Part shown: one piece after another, positions 34,407-42,559 of the stretch
Layout of the letters: every line of letters starts with the position of its first letter
Position numbering within the stretch: position 1 is the stretch's first letter
Assembly: GCA_964587655.1 (NCBI GenBank)
Contig: CAZPMT010000009.1
Coordinates: 23,429 to 87,428, forward strand
Direction of reading: 5' to 3'
From: CAZPMT01 sp964587655
GTDB lineage: Bacteria > Hydrogenedentota > Hydrogenedentia > Hydrogenedentales > SLHB01
Length of the DNA: 64,000 bases
Translations under genes and position numbers: made by a program
Notes under the pieces: generated by a model
What the model saw: only the letters and a program-made list of their open reading frames with translations
Databases searched by the model: none
What the model was told of the DNA's origin: nothing

Positions 34407-35462
34407 ATGGCATATCACGGCGTGTTGCAGGATATCCGGCGAGCGATATCGATGAAGGTCCCGAACCGGCTGCCCGTGTTTGTTTGCAGCGAAGAGATGG
34501 ACGTCCGCGTGTGCGGCAGCCGCTACGACCTCTACAACCGGGACCCCCGCGAGATGGCCCGGGTCCAGATCGAGGCCGTCGAGCGGTTCGACTACGACTG
34601 GGCTTGGCTTCAGGTGGACGATTGCATCGAGTTCGAGCCGCTGGGCGTGGGCGTCAAGGGCGAAGGCGATATCCTCCCGGCCACGTGCGAGTATCTCCCG
34701 GCAAACGATGCAGGCTTGGCGGCGCTACGGCAACACGGTTACCGGGTCGAGGGCCGCATGAAGGCGCTCCTCGATGCGATCACGATCGTGAAGAACCACT
34801 TCGGCGACCGCGTGTGCGTGACCGGAAGGACGGCGGCGCCGTTCAGTTCCGCCACGCTGGCGTTCGGCATTTCGGAGATCATGACGCTGCTCTACGTCCG
34901 GCCCCCGCTTGTCCGTGAGACCATCGCGTTTTTCGAGGACTACCAAATCCGGTTCGGGCTCGACCAGATCCGCGCCGGCGCGGACGCGATCTGGTTCGGC
35001 GACTGCAATGGCTCGGGCCACCTGATAAGTCCCGCCATCTATCGCGAGTTCGCGCTCGAACCCGCGCGGCGCGTGTCTGCGGCGTATCAGGATGCCGGCG
35101 GCATTGTCATGTATCACGCCAGCGAGGAACTGCCCGCCATGATCGATCTCCAGTCCGGCGCCGGTTTCTCGATCCTGAGCATAGGTCCCGGAATCGATAT
35201 CGAAGAGGCGCGCAAGATCGCGGCGGACCGCGTCTGCCTGTCGGGCAACGTGGATCCCCTCAAGGTCATTTGCCGCGGAACGCCGGAAGACATCCGCGCC
35301 GAGCTAGCCCGGATCATCGGCAACGTCAGCCGGCACGGCGGCCACGTGATGAACTCGGGAGAGATGGTCCCGAGGGACACGCCTGAAGATAACGTCGATA
35401 CCTTCGTCCATTCCGCGCGGGCCCTTTGGGCCGCAAGCGCGCGATACTACACGGAAGAATAG
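34407..35462 (+). CDS. Uroporphyrinogen decarboxylase-like protein lacking the H-x-C-G-N motif
   Basis: A 351-residue protein of the URO-D superfamily (VLQDIRRAISMKVPNRLPVF at the N-terminus; DPREMARVQIEAVERFDYDW; AIYREFALEPARRVSAAYQDAGG; ISIGPGIDIEEARKIA-type region; CLSGNVDPLKVICRGTPEDI). Where zinc-binding relatives have H-x-C-G-N it reads MYHASEELPAM, with no cysteine, so chemistry may differ from the MtaA/CmuA methyltransferases. AAGGAG at 34394-34399 supports ATG 34407. Likely in one unit with the URO-D-like gene upstream unless the hairpin between them ends transcription. Confidence 0.77.
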   Translation: MAYHGVLQDIRRAISMKVPNRLPVFVCSEEMDVRVCGSRYDLYNRDPREMARVQIEAVERFDYDWAWLQVDDCIEFEPLGVGVKGEGDILPATCEYLPANDAGLAALRQHGYRVEGRMKALLDAITIVKNHFGDRVCVTGRTAAPFSSATLAFGISEIMTLLYVRPPLVRETIAFFEDYQIRFGLDQIRAGADAIWFGDCNGSGHLISPAIYREFALEPARRVSAAYQDAGGIVMYHASEELPAMIDLQSGAGFSILSIGPGIDIEEARKIAADRVCLSGNVDPLKVICRGTPEDIRAELARIIGNVSRHGGHVMNSGEMVPRDTPEDNVDTFVHSARALWAASARYYTEE

Positions 35463-35667
35463 CGCGCCAAAGCAATCCATCCCTTAGCTGTGGCGCGACA
35501 GTACGGGCGAAGACGCCTCGATATTCGTGGAACACTGAATGCATCTCGCAACGTGTGTTCGCAATCCTTCTCGGAAACTGCTACGATCCGGGGCGTTGCC
35601 AGGCAGATTCGAGGCTGGAATCTGGACGCGATGCGCAACGGAACCCGAGAAAACCCGGTTGATTTCG

Positions 35668-35696
35668 TTGTGTGGTGTGTCTGTTTTTGCTAGACT
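35668..35696 (+). promoter_or_regulatory. Predicted promoter of tex
   Basis: TTGTGT (35668-35673), 17-base spacer, TAGACT (35691-35696) preceded by TGC, an extended -10. It lies about 40 bases before the ATG at 35738. Confidence 0.45.
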
Positions 35697-35737
35697 GCCC
35701 GTGCTTTTCGCATCTTGAAGTGGAGTCATTTTGGATT

Positions 35738-38302
35738 ATGATGGAAGTGAAGTTCCTCGAGTTGATTGCCCGCGAGGTGTCGTCGACGCCCCCGCGCGTC
35801 GCGGCGGCTATCGAGCTTCTTGACGGCGGTGCCACTATCCCTTTCATTGCGAAGTACCGCAAGGACGCGGTCGGGAATCTCAGCGAAACGAAACTCGAGG
35901 CCATCCAGGAGTGCCGGAATCAGGTCATGGGCGTGATAGCCCGCGGGAAGGCCATCCTCGAGGCCATCGCAAAACAGGGGAAACTCACGGACGAGTTGCG
36001 GGCGAAGATCGAAGCGTGCACCGGCAAGGCCTCTCTCGAGGACGCTTTCCTGCCGTTCAAGTCCAAGCGCGGCGCCAAGGCGATGATCGCCGAGGAACAT
36101 GGGCTTGTCCCGCTGGCCGACTTCATCATGATGCAGCTTCCCGGACTGCAGAGCGTGGACGAGTTTGCCGAGGCGTTCGTGAAGGCCGAGCGATCCGTCA
36201 GTTCCGTCGAAGAGGCCCTCGAAGGCGCGCGTCACGTCCTCGCGGAACGCTTCACCATTGAACCGGAAGCCCGCGCCCTGATGCGCGATTTCATGTTGAA
36301 GGAAGGGGTGCTGACCTCGCGAGGCACGAAGAACGCGACCGGCACGAAGACCCGGTACGAGGCCCTCTATGACCTCTCCGAACCGTTCAGCAACGTCGCC
36401 CCGGCGCGGGTCCTGGCCATCATGCGCGGTTTGAAGGAAGGCTTCCTTCGCGTGGACATCGCCATCGACGAAGTCCGAATGTTCAACATCATGCTCGACC
36501 GTTACCTGAAAGACCCGAACTCGATTTTCGGGCCGCACATCCGTCTCGCGTTGAGTGAGGCGTACGCGCGGCACCTGCGTCCTTCGGTCGAGAAAGAAGT
36601 CCTCGATCTCGTCAAGAAGCGCGCGAATGATGAAGTAATCCTGTCGTGTTGCGAGACCGCGCGCAATGTGTTGCTCGCGGCGCCGGCCGGACACATTGCG
36701 GTGATGGGCGTCGCGCCGGAGAGCAAGGTCGCATGCAATCTGGGGGTTGTCGACGGCGCCGGGGCGTTTGTCGAGTCCGGGAAGGCGGCATTCGCCGTTG
36801 CGACCGCCGCGCCTGAAGGGCAGGAGCAGGAGATCGCGCCTCCCGCCGACGAGGTGATTTCCGATCTGATTCAGCGCCATGGCGTGCGCGCTGTCGTTGT
36901 GGGAACGGGGACGGGCGCGCGCGACGTCGCGAGAGCCATCAACGAATTGCTCGGACGGATGAAGATCCGCGGCGTACACGTTGTGATGATGACCGCCGGG
37001 CCGGCGTCCGCGTACGCCGCCTCAAAGCAAGCTAGAGAGGAGTACCCCGATCTGGATACGCCGTTGCGCGAGGCCGTCTCGTTGGCGCGCCGGCTGCAAG
37101 ATCCCCTCTTGGAGCTTGTGAAAGTCGAACCGCGCGCCATGGGCCTCGGGCCGCAGCAGTATGACGTGAATCAGAAGGAGCTTCGCGACGCATTGTTCAG
37201 CACGCTTGTCTCGTGCGCCAGCCGCGTCGGCGCCGATTTGAACCGCGCACCGGTGGAGTTGCTGCGTTACATCAGCGGCCTTCAGATGGGAACGGCCCAG
37301 AAACTCGTCGAGAAACGCCAGGAGATCAACGGGTTCAAGTCTCGCGCGCAGATGATGGAAGTGGACGGGATCGGCCCGAAGGTTTTCGAACAGTGCGCGG
37401 GTTTCCTGCGTGTGATCGATGGAGACAATCCCCTCGATGCCACCGCCATCCATCCTGAATTGTACGGCGTCGTCGAGCGCGTGGCGCAGGGAGTCGGCGT
37501 GCCCGTAAGCGAGCTCATCGGCAACGAAGAGAACATCTCCAAGGTCGACGCCGCGGTTTTTGAGGGAGATGGATTGGGTCCCCTGACGCTGTCCGACCTG
37601 CGGAGGTCGCTTCTTGAACCGAGGCACGACCCGCGTGGGGCCTACCGTCCGTCGCGATTCCGGGAAGGTATTGCGCGTATAGAGACGCTTCAAGAAGGGG
37701 CCGAGACGGAAGGTGTTGTCACGAGTGTAGCCGATTTCGGCGCTTTCGTGGATGTCGGCGTCCAGCATGACGGACTCGTCCATCTTTCCGAGATCTCGAA
37801 CCGTTTCGTGAAGGATCCGAGGGAAATTATCAAAGCGGGAGACATCGTCAAAGTCAAGGTCACCAAGATTGACAAGGACAAAGATCCCCCTCGCATTTCG
37901 CTTTCCATCAAAGCGCTCCAACCGCGACCCGTCCGGAGGCGGCCCACCCCGGAACCAGCGGGAGAGGCAAGGCCCGATGTAAGCCGCGGGGCGCCGCAGC
38001 CCGATGATCCCGAGGGAGCGCAACGTCCGAGGCGCGCCGAGTCGGCTCGTCGCGGACGTGACGAGCGCGAGGAGGCATCCAGAGTCAGACCGGCCCGCGC
38101 GGATCGGAGCGACCGGGATCGCGAACGCGGCCGAGATCGCGAACGGGCGCCCCGGGACGGAGATCGGTCTTCAAGACCTTCACGCAAGCCCTCTCGTCCC
38201 AGAGAAGACAAGCGGGTCCAGAATTTCGGCGACGCCAGCGGGCAACTCAACACGCAGCTTGCGGATCAGCTTGCGGCGTTGCGTGACAAGATCAAGCCAT
38301 AA
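35738..38302 (+). CDS. tex: Tex-family S1 RNA-binding transcription accessory protein with charged tail
   Basis: An 854-residue Tex/YhgF protein that binds RNA and acts on transcription. It has the N-terminal helical domain (TPPRVAAAIELLDGGATIPFIAKYRKD), a YqgF/RuvX-like fold (around 325-460, with VAVVVGTGTGARDVARAI-like sequence GVRAVVVGTGTGARD), helix-hairpin-helix segments (GADLNRAPVELLRYISG; GIGPKVFEQCAGFLRV) and an S1 domain (EGVVTSVADFGAFVDVG, DGLVHLSEIS). The C-terminal 120 residues are unusual: an Arg/Asp/Glu-rich low-complexity stretch with repeated DR and RE pairs. ATG 35738 follows a predicted promoter; GTGGAG is 12 bases upstream, an ATG at 35741 is equally possible. Monocistronic. 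Confidence 0.94.
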   Translation: MMEVKFLELIAREVSSTPPRVAAAIELLDGGATIPFIAKYRKDAVGNLSETKLEAIQECRNQVMGVIARGKAILEAIAKQGKLTDELRAKIEACTGKASLEDAFLPFKSKRGAKAMIAEEHGLVPLADFIMMQLPGLQSVDEFAEAFVKAERSVSSVEEALEGARHVLAERFTIEPEARALMRDFMLKEGVLTSRGTKNATGTKTRYEALYDLSEPFSNVAPARVLAIMRGLKEGFLRVDIAIDEVRMFNIMLDRYLKDPNSIFGPHIRLALSEAYARHLRPSVEKEVLDLVKKRANDEVILSCCETARNVLLAAPAGHIAVMGVAPESKVACNLGVVDGAGAFVESGKAAFAVATAAPEGQEQEIAPPADEVISDLIQRHGVRAVVVGTGTGARDVARAINELLGRMKIRGVHVVMMTAGPASAYAASKQAREEYPDLDTPLREAVSLARRLQDPLLELVKVEPRAMGLGPQQYDVNQKELRDALFSTLVSCASRVGADLNRAPVELLRYISGLQMGTAQKLVEKRQEINGFKSRAQMMEVDGIGPKVFEQCAGFLRVIDGDNPLDATAIHPELYGVVERVAQGVGVPVSELIGNEENISKVDAAVFEGDGLGPLTLSDLRRSLLEPRHDPRGAYRPSRFREGIARIETLQEGAETEGVVTSVADFGAFVDVGVQHDGLVHLSEISNRFVKDPREIIKAGDIVKVKVTKIDKDKDPPRISLSIKALQPRPVRRRPTPEPAGEARPDVSRGAPQPDDPEGAQRPRRAESARRGRDEREEASRVRPARADRSDRDRERGRDRERAPRDGDRSSRPSRKPSRPREDKRVQNFGDASGQLNTQLADQLAALRDKIKP

Positions 38303-38395
38303 GAGTGCCGCTCGCGTTCGCGAAGAAGGCCGTAGGCCGAAGGACTGATACGGGACACTGCCTCTCTTCCTACAGCCTCTTTTCTGGGCCGCGCG

Positions 38396-39541
38396 TTATG
38401 GGCCGCTTGGGCGAATCGCTTCACCTGGTTTGCGGTTGATGGGCGGTCCGCCTAGCTTTTCCCAGCTTATGGATTTGCTCGGCTTCGTGTTTGCCGGCTT
38501 GAGCGCGATGAAATCCTCGTAGTTCTCGTGGAAGATGCGTTCGAGCAGCGAGGGTGGGAGGGCGAGTCCCTGGAGCGTCTGCCCCGGAACCAGCGGAGTC
38601 GTATAGGCGCTCTTCGTTAGCACGTCGATGTACGCTTGGAAGCGATCCTGTATCCATTCCTGCGTCTTGACGGGCTCATCGGTGACGACAAGGTCGGTCG
38701 AGAACATGAATCGGGTCGGGTATTTCTCAAGGACCTCGCGGTAGCTCTCGGGCTTCTCCGAGATGCGTTTCAACGACGGCAGGAAGAAATCGTCGTGACC
38801 GAAGCTGACGTCGCTGTATAGGTTCGGGAACGTGTCGAGCAGTTCCCTGAGCCGCTTGGGGCTCTTCGACGAAAGCATGAAATGCGGGCACACGACCTTC
38901 ATTGCCGGAAACTCCATCAGGACGGCAACGAACTCCTCGATGAATCCGGGACCCAGTTTGCGATCCGGCTGGAGGTGCAGCACCACGGGGATGAAGTTCT
39001 CGGTGCAGTACCGGTAGACGGGCATCATCCGCGGGTCGTCGATCGCCGCTGTATGGAACATGTACTTGCCGGTCTTCTTGACGACGTAGCCGTGCCCGAT
39101 GTAGAGCTTGATGCCTTGTGCGCCGCGTTCGATGAGCGCTTTGAACTTTTCGAGTTTCTGAGGGTCGAGGGGATCGATGGTGGGCCAGGCTTCGAAGCGT
39201 CCCGGATACTGCTCGCGCACCTTCATCAACTGTTCATTGTTCTCGTCGTAATGCGTGAACCCCACGTTCTGGTTCAGCGTGAGCGTGAACAGAGAACTCC
39301 CCATGAGACACGTCTTGCCGATGCCCACGGCATCCATCGCCGCGAGCATCTTCGGAACGTCTTCGACGGATCGAATGTGCTCGTGCACGTCGATAATGCG
39401 GCGCTCGGCTGTCACCTGCTTCATATACCCCGCGTCTGAGGCTCCGACCCGACTGTACACGTATACCGCGACGACCGCAACGGCGGCAACTAGGCCAGCC
39501 ACCTTAATCCAGACCGACACCGCTCTTTTCTTTGGGACCAT
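38396..39541 (-). CDS. Membrane-anchored amidohydrolase (amidohydrolase 2 family)
   Basis: A 381-residue metal-dependent TIM-barrel hydrolase. Residues 11-30 (WIKVAGLVAAVAVVAVYVYS) form one N-terminal membrane segment, so the domain should face the periplasm. Metal and catalytic positions are IIDVHEHIRS (H-x-H), FIPVVLHLQPD, KVVCPHFML and RFMFSTDLVV (Asp). This matches the amidohydrolase 2 group, which includes decarboxylases and lactonases. AGGAG is upstream of ATG 39541 and a weak promoter (TTGCGC-17-TTAGAC on the minus strand, 39574-39602) precedes it. Substrate unknown. No neighbouring gene helps. Confidence 0.78.
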   Translation of the reverse strand: MVPKKRAVSVWIKVAGLVAAVAVVAVYVYSRVGASDAGYMKQVTAERRIIDVHEHIRSVEDVPKMLAAMDAVGIGKTCLMGSSLFTLTLNQNVGFTHYDENNEQLMKVREQYPGRFEAWPTIDPLDPQKLEKFKALIERGAQGIKLYIGHGYVVKKTGKYMFHTAAIDDPRMMPVYRYCTENFIPVVLHLQPDRKLGPGFIEEFVAVLMEFPAMKVVCPHFMLSSKSPKRLRELLDTFPNLYSDVSFGHDDFFLPSLKRISEKPESYREVLEKYPTRFMFSTDLVVTDEPVKTQEWIQDRFQAYIDVLTKSAYTTPLVPGQTLQGLALPPSLLERIFHENYEDFIALKPANTKPSKSISWEKLGGPPINRKPGEAIRPSGP

Positions 39542-39926
39542 CGCTTTTCTCCTGCGAGCCTATGGAGGTCTGAGTCTAACACCCGGTCGCCCGAAGGCGC
39601 AAAGGGGTGTTGCTCGTCTCTTGGGTCTCGAGTGTAGCACAAGCCGCCGTCGCATGCATGCTGACGCCAAGTCCAGACACCCCAGTCCTTTGCACACTAT
39701 GGTTTATGGGGTATGGGAGCGGTCCTCAGCGACTGGCCAGTCCGGCGGAAGCTCGACCCTGCCGATTCCCCGAAGGGAAAACTTTTCCTGGGCCTGCGGC
39801 CCGTGCTATAATGATGGCGTCTGGAAGGTCGGCTCTTCTTTCGTGGCTACCGATAGTATTCAGAATCCGGGTCCGCACAGTTTGTCAACAGTTTGTCTCC
39901 GTTCGACAAACTGTGGCGACGACAAA
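39542..39926. other. Divergent intergenic region, 385 bases
   Basis: Between the amidohydrolase and lipA. It contains a weak minus-strand promoter near 39574-39602, a lipA promoter near 39784-39812, and a palindromic repeat at 39875-39931 that reaches the lipA start. No gene seen. Confidence 0.6.
39784..39812 (+). promoter_or_regulatory. Predicted promoter of lipA
   Basis: Consensus TATAAT at 39807-39812 with TGC in front (extended -10). The -35 region near 39784-39789 is weak, as is common with extended -10 promoters. Confidence 0.5.
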
Positions 39927-39931
39927 GTGTG
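39875..39931. repeat. Dispersed palindrome, CACAGTTTGTC family, copy 1
   Basis: CACAGTTTGTC (39876-39886) pairs with GACAAACTGTG (39905-39915) around an 18-base loop which itself contains a second CAGTTTGTC that can pair with the same right arm. A further degenerate GACAAA half-site follows. It overlaps the predicted start of lipA. Confidence 0.85.
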
Positions 39932-40826
39932 CGGTACGGCGCTTCACTCTCCGGAATGGATTCGTCGCAAGTGGGCGAAGGGAGGAAGTGTTGACGCGAC
40001 GCGCGAGATCGTTCGTGGTCTGGGCCTGCATACGGTGTGCGAAAGCGCTCGATGCCCGAACCGGAGCGAATGCTGGCAGCGGCGGACCGCCACTTTTATG
40101 GTGCTGGGCGACGTTTGCACTAGAAATTGCAGGTTTTGTGGCGTTGCCAAGGGTGCTCCAACGGCGGTGGACAACGCGGAGCCTTGGAATGTAGCGCGAG
40201 CCGTGCGGCTGCTGGACTTGGCGAACGCGGTGATCACGTCCGTTACGCGCGATGACTTGCCGGATGGCGGCGCGGCCCACATGGCCGCCACGATCGTAGC
40301 GATACGTTCGTTGTGTCCGGGCGCCAGGGTTGAGGCGCTGGCGCCGGATTTCCGCGGCGACCCGGCGGCCATCGAGGCGGTGTTGGCGGCGAGACCCGAC
40401 GTATTCGGGCACAATATCGAAATGGCGGCGCGCCTGTATCCGATGTTCCGGAGCGAATGGCATTGCTACAGGCGGTCGCTGGCGGTGCTTCGGAAAGCGG
40501 CTGATCATGCCGCGCGAAACGCCGGAAGGCCCGTTGTGAAGTCCGCCTTGATGGTGGGACTCGGCGAGACCGACGAGGAGGTCGGGTCCGCCTTGAAGGA
40601 TCTGCGCGAAGCCGGTTGCGTCGCGGTGAGCATCGGACAATACTTGCGTCCGACGCGTCAGCAGCGCGAAGTGGTTCGCTTCATTGCTCCGGATCAGTTT
40701 CGGACATATGAGCGCGTTGCATATGAACTCGGTTTCGCCTACGTTGCGGCGGGGCCTTTTGTAAGGAGTTCCTACCGCTCGGATGAGTTGTGGAAGGCGC
40801 TGGAAGATAGCCTGTGGAAAGCGTGA
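39927..40826 (+). CDS. lipA: Lipoyl synthase
   Basis: Radical SAM enzyme that inserts two sulfur atoms into octanoyl groups on lipoyl domains. Both iron-sulfur motifs are complete: CESARCPNRSEC (auxiliary cluster) and CTRNCRFC (radical SAM cluster). Other landmarks are SVTRDDLPDGGAAHMA, NIEMAARLYP, KSALMVGLGETDEEV, SIGQYLRPT and the C-terminal RSSYRSDE that supplies the serine ligand. Start is uncertain because a palindromic repeat covers it: GTG 39927 gives 299 residues, close to family length; no ATG lies between the repeat and the conserved PEWIRRKW. Twenty bases downstream is a stand-alone lipoyl domain gene. Confidence 0.94.
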   Translation: MCGTALHSPEWIRRKWAKGGSVDATREIVRGLGLHTVCESARCPNRSECWQRRTATFMVLGDVCTRNCRFCGVAKGAPTAVDNAEPWNVARAVRLLDLANAVITSVTRDDLPDGGAAHMAATIVAIRSLCPGARVEALAPDFRGDPAAIEAVLAARPDVFGHNIEMAARLYPMFRSEWHCYRRSLAVLRKAADHAARNAGRPVVKSALMVGLGETDEEVGSALKDLREAGCVAVSIGQYLRPTRQQREVVRFIAPDQFRTYERVAYELGFAYVAAGPFVRSSYRSDELWKALEDSLWKA

Positions 40827-40846
40827 AGGAGAAAGGTTAAGACCAT

Positions 40847-41083
40847 ATGCGTTACGAGGTGACCCTGCCAAACATGGGAGATGACGCAGAAACCGCAATC
40901 GTGTCATTGTGGCTGGCCGATGAAGGCGATATCGTCAACGAGAACGACGATCTCGTTGAGATGACCACTGACAAGGCCTCGTTTACGGTTCCCAGTCCCA
41001 AGACAGGCACCTTTCTTGAGAAGGCCGTCGAGGAAGAGGACGAGGTGCGCGTGGGCGACGTGCTCTGCATCCTCGACATTTAG
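40847..41083 (+). CDS. Stand-alone lipoyl domain protein
   Basis: A 78-residue protein that is nothing but a biotinyl/lipoyl attachment domain. The lipoyl-lysine motif is EMTTDKASF (Lys43) with the usual start (MRYEVTLPNMGDDAETAIVSLW) and the second hammerhead strand (SPKTGTFLEKAVEEEDEV). It follows lipA by 20 bases with an AAGGAG-containing leader, so the two are very likely an operon and LipA probably modifies this protein. In full complexes this domain is fused to E2; a free one could serve a separate dehydrogenase or another acyl or aminomethyl carrier role. No E1, E2 or E3 gene is nearby. Confidence 0.88.
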   Translation: MRYEVTLPNMGDDAETAIVSLWLADEGDIVNENDDLVEMTTDKASFTVPSPKTGTFLEKAVEEEDEVRVGDVLCILDI

Positions 41084-41173
41084 TCAGCACCGCCGCCCGT
41101 ATGTCGGACCGTGATGCGGGCAGGATGAAGCCTCTCCAGCGTTGTTCGGTCTGAAAAACAGAAAGGCTTGACC

Positions 41174-42448
41174 ATGTCCGTAGGAGTTGGTGTGATTGGC
41201 GCGGGAACGGTGGGGGGCGGGGTTGTCAAGACCCTGGTCACTCACCGCGAGATGCTTGCTCAGAGGGCGGGTGTTGACGTCGCCCTCAGGCACGTTGCCG
41301 AGTTGCGCCCGGAGTGTCTTCATGAATTCAATCTCTCCGGAGTGACCGTCACGAACGACGCGGAGGCTCTCATAGCCGACCCGGCCGTGGACGTCGTGTG
41401 CGAACTGATCGGCGGCGTCGGCGCGGCCAAACATTTCATTCTCAAAGCCCTCAACGCCAAGAAAAACGTCGTGACCGCCAACAAGATGCTCCTTGCGCAT
41501 GCAGGTCCGGAACTTTGCCGCGCCGCGATCGAGAACGGCATCGATCTGCGCTATGAAGCAGCCGTGGCCGGCGGCATCCCGATCATCAAGGCCCTGCGCG
41601 AAGGTCTCGCGGCAAACCACATCGATTTCATCTACGGCATTCTGAACGGCACTTGCAACTACATCCTGAGCCGTATGACCTACGACGGGCTCGAGTTCAA
41701 AGACGCCCTTGCGCAGGCCCAGCGCCTTGGTTTCGCCGAGACGCCTCCCGACCTCGATATCGAGGGTCACGATACCGCCCACAAATGCCAGATCCTCGCC
41801 TCGCTGGGATTTTCGACCGACGTGAAGCTGGACGACATCTACGTCGAGGGCATAGCTAAGGTCACTCATGCCGACGTGGCCTACGCCCTTGAAATGGGAT
41901 ACCTGATCAAACTTCTCGCCATCATCCGCGGCGTCGACGGCGAGATCGAAGCGCGCGTCCATCCCACGCTCGTGCCGCGAGACCATCTCCTGGCCTCGGT
42001 CCGCTACGAGTTCAACGCCGTCTATGTCAAAGGCGACGTCGTGGACGCCACACTCTACTACGGCCGCGGCGCGGGCCGCATGCCCACCGCCAGCGCCGTC
42101 ATCGCCGATATTATCGACATCGCCCGCCGCGGCGGCGCGCCGGCCCCGGCCCCGTTCCTCTATACGAATCAGACCAAGGTCCGCGATATCGGACGCCTCG
42201 CCGGACGCTACTATCTCCGGCTGACGACCCGCGATATGCCCGGCGTGCTCGGCAAAGTGTGCACGATCCTCGGCGCGCACGGCGTGAGCATCGCGTCATG
42301 CATCCAGAAGGAACGGCACGAGACGGACCTCGTCCACGTGGTCATGATGACCCACGAGACAGTCGAGTCCGCCTTGCGCGAGGCCCTTGACGAGATCGAC
42401 ATTCATGATTTCATAGGCGAAGACACGCACGTGCTCCGCGTAATGTAG
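41174..42448 (+). CDS. hom: Homoserine dehydrogenase
   Basis: Reduces aspartate semialdehyde to homoserine, the branch point to threonine and methionine. Domains in 424 residues: NAD(P)-binding (GVGVIGAGTVGGGVVKTL), catalytic (ELIGGVGAAKHFILKAL; NKMLLAHAG; YEAAVAGGIPIIK; GILNGTCNYIL; AQRLGFAETPPDLDIEGHDTAHK-type segment) and a C-terminal ACT domain (LRLTTRDMPGVLGKVCTILG) that usually confers feedback control by threonine. ATG 41174 is preferred; TTG 41168 is two codons upstream. thrC follows after 111 bases containing a palindromic repeat. Confidence 0.96.
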   Translation: MSVGVGVIGAGTVGGGVVKTLVTHREMLAQRAGVDVALRHVAELRPECLHEFNLSGVTVTNDAEALIADPAVDVVCELIGGVGAAKHFILKALNAKKNVVTANKMLLAHAGPELCRAAIENGIDLRYEAAVAGGIPIIKALREGLAANHIDFIYGILNGTCNYILSRMTYDGLEFKDALAQAQRLGFAETPPDLDIEGHDTAHKCQILASLGFSTDVKLDDIYVEGIAKVTHADVAYALEMGYLIKLLAIIRGVDGEIEARVHPTLVPRDHLLASVRYEFNAVYVKGDVVDATLYYGRGAGRMPTASAVIADIIDIARRGGAPAPAPFLYTNQTKVRDIGRLAGRYYLRLTTRDMPGVLGKVCTILGAHGVSIASCIQKERHETDLVHVVMMTHETVESALREALDEIDIHDFIGEDTHVLRVM

Positions 42449-42459
42449 ATTCTCTGTCT

Positions 42460-42519
42460 CCACAGTTTGTCAACAGTTTGTCTCCGTTCGACAAACTGTG
42501 GCCACGACAAACTGTTGTG
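42460..42519. repeat. Dispersed palindrome, CACAGTTTGTC family, copy 2
   Basis: CCACAGTTTGTC (42460-42471) and GACAAACTGTGG (42490-42501) form a perfect 12-bp stem. The 18-base loop contains another CAGTTTGTC (42474-42482), and another GACAAACTG follows at 42506-42514: two direct and two inverted half-sites. Lies between hom and thrC. Confidence 0.88.
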
Positions 42520-42559
42520 ACCGTGGTGTTGCGGCTTGGCCGCACAGGAGAGGACGCCC

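Noticed and set aside
37022..38023. Minus-strand frame opposite tex
   Set aside because: Antisense to a clear tex gene and without ribosome site or motifs.
38303..38395. Repeat GGCCGTAGGCCGAAGG after tex
   Set aside because: Short and imperfect; no second copy found in the window and no clear stem with a T-run.
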